Shown here in pieces: positions 6,495-9,859 of a stretch of DNA of 9,859 bases (position 1 is its first letter; each line of letters begins with the position of its first letter). The notes below the pieces were generated by a model. It was not told the origin of the DNA. It saw nothing but the letters and a program-made list of their open reading frames with translations, and searched no databases. The stretch is from Thermodesulfobacteriaceae bacterium (GTDB lineage: Bacteria > Desulfobacterota > Dissulfuribacteria > Dissulfuribacterales > UBA3076): positions 1-9,859 of the forward strand of contig DTYO01000044.1 in NCBI GenBank assembly GCA_012961845.1, given 5' to 3'. Both the position numbers and the translations under genes were made by a program.

Positions 6495-7859
6495 CTACTG
6501 CTTTTGGCCTCCGGTGGCTGTCAATTGAATCTCCACTGAAAACTTTTCCTTCTGGTTCCTGTCTTTGGTGACGGGTGAGACAAGTTTTACCACATGGAAT
6601 GTCTGACTGCTGCGCCATCTCTCCATGGCATCCACCGCTGAATCTCCTATCGCTGAAAGCCTGAGCCGGTTTTTCTTGATATTGAGGCTTTTTATCCATG
6701 TCCCGGCAGGAGTCAGCTTCGCCAGCGCTTTCAGGATGTCGAGCTCAGAGGGTCTTTCAGCCTTGAAGTCCTGAAGATCTTTGAGCTGTTTTCTCACTTG
6801 TTCCACCTGCTGCTGCCCGGCGGTCAACGGGGCCAGCTGTTCCTGCAGCTGGGCAATTATCAGTTTATGTTCACTGATGAGTTTTTCCCTGTTGTTTATT
6901 TCAATTATCTGCCGACCTGTCAGAAAGATCATGGCCGCCGCTGTCCCCCCGGCTATCAACTGGTATGGTTTGATACGAGAACGAAGCGGCCTCCTTCGTG
7001 CTCCTTCCTGCAGAGAAATGGCAGGATATGAGCTGAAGCCAAGACCAGCAGAACAAAGACCCCACGAAATCCGTCCGTTTTCACTGCATAATCTGGAAAC
7101 AGACCTGACTTGCGTGCACGGGTTTCCTGGAACGTGTGTCAGAGAGGGTTGGGAATCATTCCCTACAAGATATTCAGGCCTGGCGGCGAGCTTAGAAAAG
7201 ACGGATGGAAGGTCCTGGGATATCCTGTCCAGTGCGGACGAAAGCGTTTCTTCCTTTTCCACAGGGACCAGATGTGTTCCTTCCCAGCCTTCGGCACCGT
7301 GGAGTGACAGGATCCAGTTGTCTGACTGGCGTCCAAGGACAGTAAAAGGCGGTCTGACTTCCCTGTCACGGCGCAGGAGGATATCTAGGCCCAGAGTTGC
7401 AGGCGAAACAGGCCCCAAAGATTTGCCGTGTCCTGTGGAAGCAATCACCCTCAGGACAGGAGAGATATAGCTTTTCGGTATGTAGGCCAGCAGAACAGTG
7501 GCTTCATCCCCTTCTCTGTGGACTGTCTGGTCATGGAAAATCTCGGCTGGCTCCAGGTGCGAATAGAGTTCTATCCCCATTCTCACAGCATTCAGGGCCT
7601 CATCTTTTTCAAGACCTGGGAACTTGAGTTCCCTCAGGAAAAGAGCCTTTCTGGGAATACCTATGCAGATAAGCCTTCTCCTGGATGGCTGCATGGTCTT
7701 CAGCAGGCTTTTCATCTGATCGGCAGCCGATCTGCTTGGTTCGGTTAAGGCCAATGGGGCCTGGCCCAGCGACCATTTGCCCATTTTTCTTCTGAGGCAG
7801 GATATGTTGAGCTTGGTTTCCCCCAGATAAATACCGACTATTTCCTTAGGAAAAATCAC
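6495..7859 (-). CDS. gspL: Type II secretion platform protein GspL (PilM-PilN type)
   Basis: The inner-membrane platform protein that connects the secretion ATPase GspE in the cytoplasm to GspM in the periplasm. The 454-residue protein opens with an actin-like PilM-type cytoplasmic domain (about 1-290; the start IVGIYLGETKLNIS resembles the first nucleotide-fold strand pair). A membrane helix follows at about 298-317 (QLIAGGTAAAMIFLTG), then a coiled coil (about 320-366, rich in Gln, Glu and Lys) and a PilN-like ferredoxin domain (about 371-454) beginning PSELDILKALAKLTPAGTWI. The GTG at 7859 is the start: an in-frame TGA lies two codons upstream, and AGGTG stands 6 nt before it. It is preceded by an unusually large 142-nt gap and followed after 2 nt by gspM. 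Confidence 0.9.
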   Translation of the reverse strand: MIFPKEIVGIYLGETKLNISCLRRKMGKWSLGQAPLALTEPSRSAADQMKSLLKTMQPSRRRLICIGIPRKALFLRELKFPGLEKDEALNAVRMGIELYSHLEPAEIFHDQTVHREGDEATVLLAYIPKSYISPVLRVIASTGHGKSLGPVSPATLGLDILLRRDREVRPPFTVLGRQSDNWILSLHGAEGWEGTHLVPVEKEETLSSALDRISQDLPSVFSKLAARPEYLVGNDSQPSLTHVPGNPCTQVRSVSRLCSENGRISWGLCSAGLGFSSYPAISLQEGARRRPLRSRIKPYQLIAGGTAAAMIFLTGRQIIEINNREKLISEHKLIIAQLQEQLAPLTAGQQQVEQVRKQLKDLQDFKAERPSELDILKALAKLTPAGTWIKSLNIKKNRLRLSAIGDSAVDAMERWRSSQTFHVVKLVSPVTKDRNQKEKFSVEIQLTATGGQKQ

Positions 7860-8001
7860 GGATCACACCTGTAGTTTGGTCCATAAAGCCTTATGATTGG
7901 CACATTCATGTTCTTTCATCGAAACATACAGCATAAATCTGCAACTGAACCCTTGATGCGAAATGGATTCCGGGTACCTGGCAGTGAACCGACTTTCAGG
8001 T
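7860..8001 (-). other. gspK-gspL intergenic spacer
   Basis: A 142-nt space within an otherwise tightly packed operon. I see no gene, no strong hairpin with a T-run and no convincing promoter. A small open frame crosses it from within gspK (8119-7916) but has no domain features. The space may hold an internal promoter or a processing site. Confidence 0.35.
7866..7870 (-). promoter_or_regulatory. Ribosome binding site deciding the gspL GTG start
   Basis: AGGTG on the minus strand, 6 nt before the GTG at 7859. With the in-frame TGA just upstream, it fixes GTG as the gspL start. It is one of the clearest Shine-Dalgarno signals in the window. Confidence 0.6.
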
Positions 8002-8970
8002 TCATGTCGGGTTCCCTGGTGCATGGGTAAATCCGCCTTCCTTCCAGTGGATCACAGCAAATTTTTTCTTGCCCCTGCCTGGCCGCCAGTATACCTGGTA
8101 GAATCGGTTGTCTATCCATACTTTGAGAAGTACTACACCGTATCTTGAAGTCCCCTCTCCCCCCTTTCTGCTGAGCAGTTCTCTCAAAGGCAGCGGGGCG
8201 TTCTCTGCCATTACCTTTCCTGACCTGTTATAGACAGTGAAGAGGTCTCTCAGGCCTCCGAGCCATTCCGCCTCGCCGTTGTCTTCGCCGTATTCCGCGT
8301 CTGCTGGTGACCACCTCACAGGACCAAAAAAAATTTCCCTGTCCACTCCGTTCACCAGGAGTAGTTCGTCGACCATGCGGAAGGGTGCATTGGCAGGATA
8401 ATACGGAGGCATCCTGTCCTGATAGACATCATCCTCGGCACCATTGAGGCGAACCAGTTTGTCTCTGTCCTTCCAGTCGAGCAGCCCGTCTACTACGGTG
8501 TCAGCCTTTTCCAGGCTGTATTTCCCGAGCAGCCCCCTGACAGCATCCCGGATATCGGTTTCAGAACTCTTGTTGAGATCCAGCTTGCCGTTTTCGTCCT
8601 GAAGCAGAAAACTCAGATTTTCCCCGCCAATTGTAACAGAATACAGGGTGCCATCCACAACGAAAAGGCCCTGCTCCAGGGCATCTGATTTATCGATACC
8701 CCGTGGAGCCAGTCTGGTGCTCAGTGTCAACAGGAGAGACCTTACCATCTCGCGTCCCTTCAGGTCTGTCAGCGCATTCTGTCCTAAATTCCTCCTGATC
8801 CTGGCATCGAATGCAAAATATCCGCCCAGCAATGTCAGAAGGCTCAGTACCCACAGCACCATCACAAGGACAGTGCCAGTCTGAGAACGGGAATAGTTCC
8901 TGCTGGAACTGCCGGTGCAGAAAAAAAAGCCGGGAAGACGACTGCTTTCAATGATTCTGAGGGGGTTCAC
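8002..8970 (-). CDS. gspK: Type II secretion minor pseudopilin GspK
   Basis: The large minor pseudopilin that caps the tip of the pseudopilus together with GspI and GspJ. It is made as a precursor with a leader of about 32 residues ending SRSQTG, cut by the prepilin peptidase before TVLVMVLWVLSLLTLLGG. GspK normally lacks the Glu at position 5 of the mature protein, as here. At 322 residues it has the usual GspK length. Recognisable blocks are DENGKLDLN (125-133), LDWKDRDKLVRLNGAED (164-180), YYPANAPFRMVDELLLVNGV (190-209) and RDLFTVYN (241-248), typical of the alpha-rich, calcium-binding GspK head. An in-frame extension to 9096 exists, but the GTG at 8970 overlaps the gspJ stop (GTGA) and gives a sensible leader, so I chose it. 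Confidence 0.92.
   Translation of the reverse strand: MNPLRIIESSRLPGFFFCTGSSSRNYSRSQTGTVLVMVLWVLSLLTLLGGYFAFDARIRRNLGQNALTDLKGREMVRSLLLTLSTRLAPRGIDKSDALEQGLFVVDGTLYSVTIGGENLSFLLQDENGKLDLNKSSETDIRDAVRGLLGKYSLEKADTVVDGLLDWKDRDKLVRLNGAEDDVYQDRMPPYYPANAPFRMVDELLLVNGVDREIFFGPVRWSPADAEYGEDNGEAEWLGGLRDLFTVYNRSGKVMAENAPLPLRELLSRKGGEGTSRYGVVLLKVWIDNRFYQVYWRPGRGKKKFAVIHWKEGGFTHAPGNPT
8967..8970 (-). promoter_or_regulatory. gspJ-gspK GTGA stop/start overlap
   Basis: The gspJ TGA (8969-8967) and the gspK GTG (8970-8968) share bases, so translation of the two pseudopilins is probably coupled. The same arrangement occurs at hisI-hisG. The overlap is seen; the coupling is inferred. Confidence 0.65.
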
Positions 8971-9749
8971 TCTAATTTTGTACCTGTCAGTGGCTCTACG
9001 TGCAGTATTTTCCACGCAGGCTGGAAGTCCTCTTTTTCCTGCGACATGACCAGAGAAATTGCCGCTGCTTCCGGTATGCGGCCGGTCCTGGTCCATTCGT
9101 CTTCCCAGTCTTCGGGCTCAGATTCATAGTCAAAAGAATCAGTGAATGCAAAATTCAGGGATCTTATGCCATCTACCATAGATATGGCCCAGCCTTCTTC
9201 CATGAGTCCTGTTATCTCATCCGGGGCTACATGTTCCGGGAGGTGTTTGTTTATATCCTTGATTCTGGTGATGACAAGCTGGCCGTATATCAGCCTCTGG
9301 TTATCTTCATCGAACAGATAGCAGACCTTGAAAATACCTCCTGCAAGAGAGCCGAGCGGTACGTGTGTGGTAAGAAACGAAATCCTGTGTTTTTCTCCCT
9401 GAAAAAAGAATGAACTCCTGAAGTTGTTCAGATTCCTTTTTGCAAGAGCCCTGAGCTGTCTTTGCATCAATCCTTCTACTGCCGTCATGGTCAATATCTT
9501 TTCGTTGGCTGTTCTGCCCCGGCTGTAGGCCTGTAAACCGGTTCTTACAGACATGGAGAGAATGGTTACTATCATGGCGATCAATGTAAAGGAAATCAAC
9601 AGTTCAAGCAGTGTGAAGCCGGATGAACTTTTCAGGAGGCCGTGTTGCGCACCTGCCCGGGCGCCCGATCCAGATCGGCTGTGAAAAATATTTGTGGACC
9701 GGCACGAACCTTGTCTGGGGAACCGCATGAAGAGTGAAAGGGAGACCAT
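8967..9749 (-). CDS. gspJ: Type II secretion minor pseudopilin GspJ
   Basis: A minor pseudopilin of the pseudopilus tip, in complex with GspI and GspK. The prepilin cleavage site is clear: KSSSG, then FTLLELLISFTLIAMIVTIL, with Phe1, Glu5 and a hydrophobic helix. The mature part is about 216 residues, near the family's usual size. The order I-J-K on the same strand identifies it as J. The start is uncertain. The ATG at 9749 lies 7 nt after the gspI stop and gives a 44-residue leader, long for this family. The ATG at 9728 gives 37 residues, and a TTG at 9779 would overlap gspI. None has a good ribosome binding site. A closer non-standard start is possible. The leader is Arg/Ser/Gly-rich, so a basic leader is at least plausible. 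Confidence 0.88.
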   Translation of the reverse strand: MVSLSLFMRFPRQGSCRSTNIFHSRSGSGARAGAQHGLLKSSSGFTLLELLISFTLIAMIVTILSMSVRTGLQAYSRGRTANEKILTMTAVEGLMQRQLRALAKRNLNNFRSSFFFQGEKHRISFLTTHVPLGSLAGGIFKVCYLFDEDNQRLIYGQLVITRIKDINKHLPEHVAPDEITGLMEEGWAISMVDGIRSLNFAFTDSFDYESEPEDWEDEWTRTGRIPEAAAISLVMSQEKEDFQPAWKILHVEPLTGTKLE

Positions 9750-9756
9750 TGTCAGA

Positions 9757-9859
9757 TTATGTGTCCCGGGCAGGTACAAATGCGGTCAGGCGGAAAGGAG
9801 ATGACTGGTCGGGCGGATAGACGCTGAGCACCATTTCTCTCAGTTCAGGGAGTTCCAGC
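9757..9859 (-). CDS. gspI: Pseudopilin GspI, C-terminal end only
   Basis: Only the last 33 residues are in the window, starting ELPELREMVLSVYPP (after a first Leu) and ending FRLTAFVPARDT before TAA at 9759-9757; the rest lies beyond the right edge. The prepilin N-terminus that would prove it is missing. The call rests on position directly before gspJ (7 nt to the chosen gspJ ATG) and on a C-terminal beta-strand pattern, with PFRLTAFVP resembling the last strand of GspI. GspI would be a minor pseudopilin that starts tip assembly with GspJ and GspK. GspH is the main alternative. Confidence 0.65.
   Translation of the reverse strand, partial: LELPELREMVLSVYPPDQSSPFRLTAFVPARDT

Noticed and set aside
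6493..6699. Longer gspM reading starting at 6699
   Set aside because: The added 69 residues are the shadow of the end of gspL; the ATG at 6492 follows the gspL stop and puts the membrane helix near the N-terminus.
6781..7470. Plus-strand open frame of 229 codons opposite gspL
   Set aside because: It is Cys/Ser/Arg-rich with no domain pattern and lies wholly antisense to a well-supported gene.
7898..7914. TGGCAC resembling a sigma-54 -24 element
   Set aside because: The -12 element is absent and the orientation is opposite to all genes here.
7916..8119. Small minus-strand frame across the gspK-gspL gap
   Set aside because: It has no ribosome binding site, mostly overlaps gspK in another frame, and has no signal peptide or domain.
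8971..9096. Longer gspK reading starting at 9096
   Set aside because: The extension overlaps gspJ in another frame; the GTGA overlap at 8970 gives a normal prepilin leader.

Overview
The window reads as chromosomal DNA of a Gram-negative anaerobe, most likely a member of the Desulfobacterota (the old Deltaproteobacteria). A secretin-based type II secretion system requires an outer membrane, and the window also holds a multihaem c-type cytochrome fragment and a long-form HisG. The phylum is an inference from gene content, not a sequence match. Every gene I can support lies on the minus strand, so transcription runs from high to low coordinates.

Region 1 (9859 down to 3059) is the distal part of a type II secretion (gsp) operon: the end of gspI, then gspJ, gspK, gspL, gspM, gspD and last a gspC-like gene. 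GspI, GspJ and GspK are pseudopilins that build or cap the periplasmic pseudopilus. GspL, GspM and the GspC-like protein form the inner-membrane platform and its link to the secretin. GspD is the outer-membrane channel. GspL looks like PilM joined to PilN, GspM like PilO, and the GspC-like protein carries a PilP/GspC homology region but has a basic Lys/Arg/Pro/Ser-rich tail instead of a PDZ domain. gspE, gspF, gspG and gspH are not in view and would be expected upstream of position 9859 or elsewhere. The genes are packed tightly (stop/start overlap at gspJ-gspK, 2 nt at gspL-gspM, 16 nt at gspM-gspD), except for a 142-nt gap before gspL.

Region 2 (3058-2754) is about 305 bp without a recognisable gene. 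It separates the secretion operon from the next unit and may hold a promoter.

Region 3 (2753 down to 414) is a small housekeeping cluster: cutA, hisI, hisG and engB (yihA/ysxC). hisI and hisG overlap at GTGA and are probably translationally coupled. They encode steps 3 and 1 of histidine synthesis; no hisE or other his genes are present.

Region 4 (413-1) carries a multihaem cytochrome c fragment that runs off the left edge. Its CXXCH frame is cut off from a plausible signal peptide by a stop and frame changes, so it looks like a damaged gene.

I see no transposon, CRISPR array, tRNA or rRNA, and no clearly new system. The points most worth a second look are the unusual GspC-like protein at the end of the gsp operon, the broken cytochrome, and the uncertain gspJ start.
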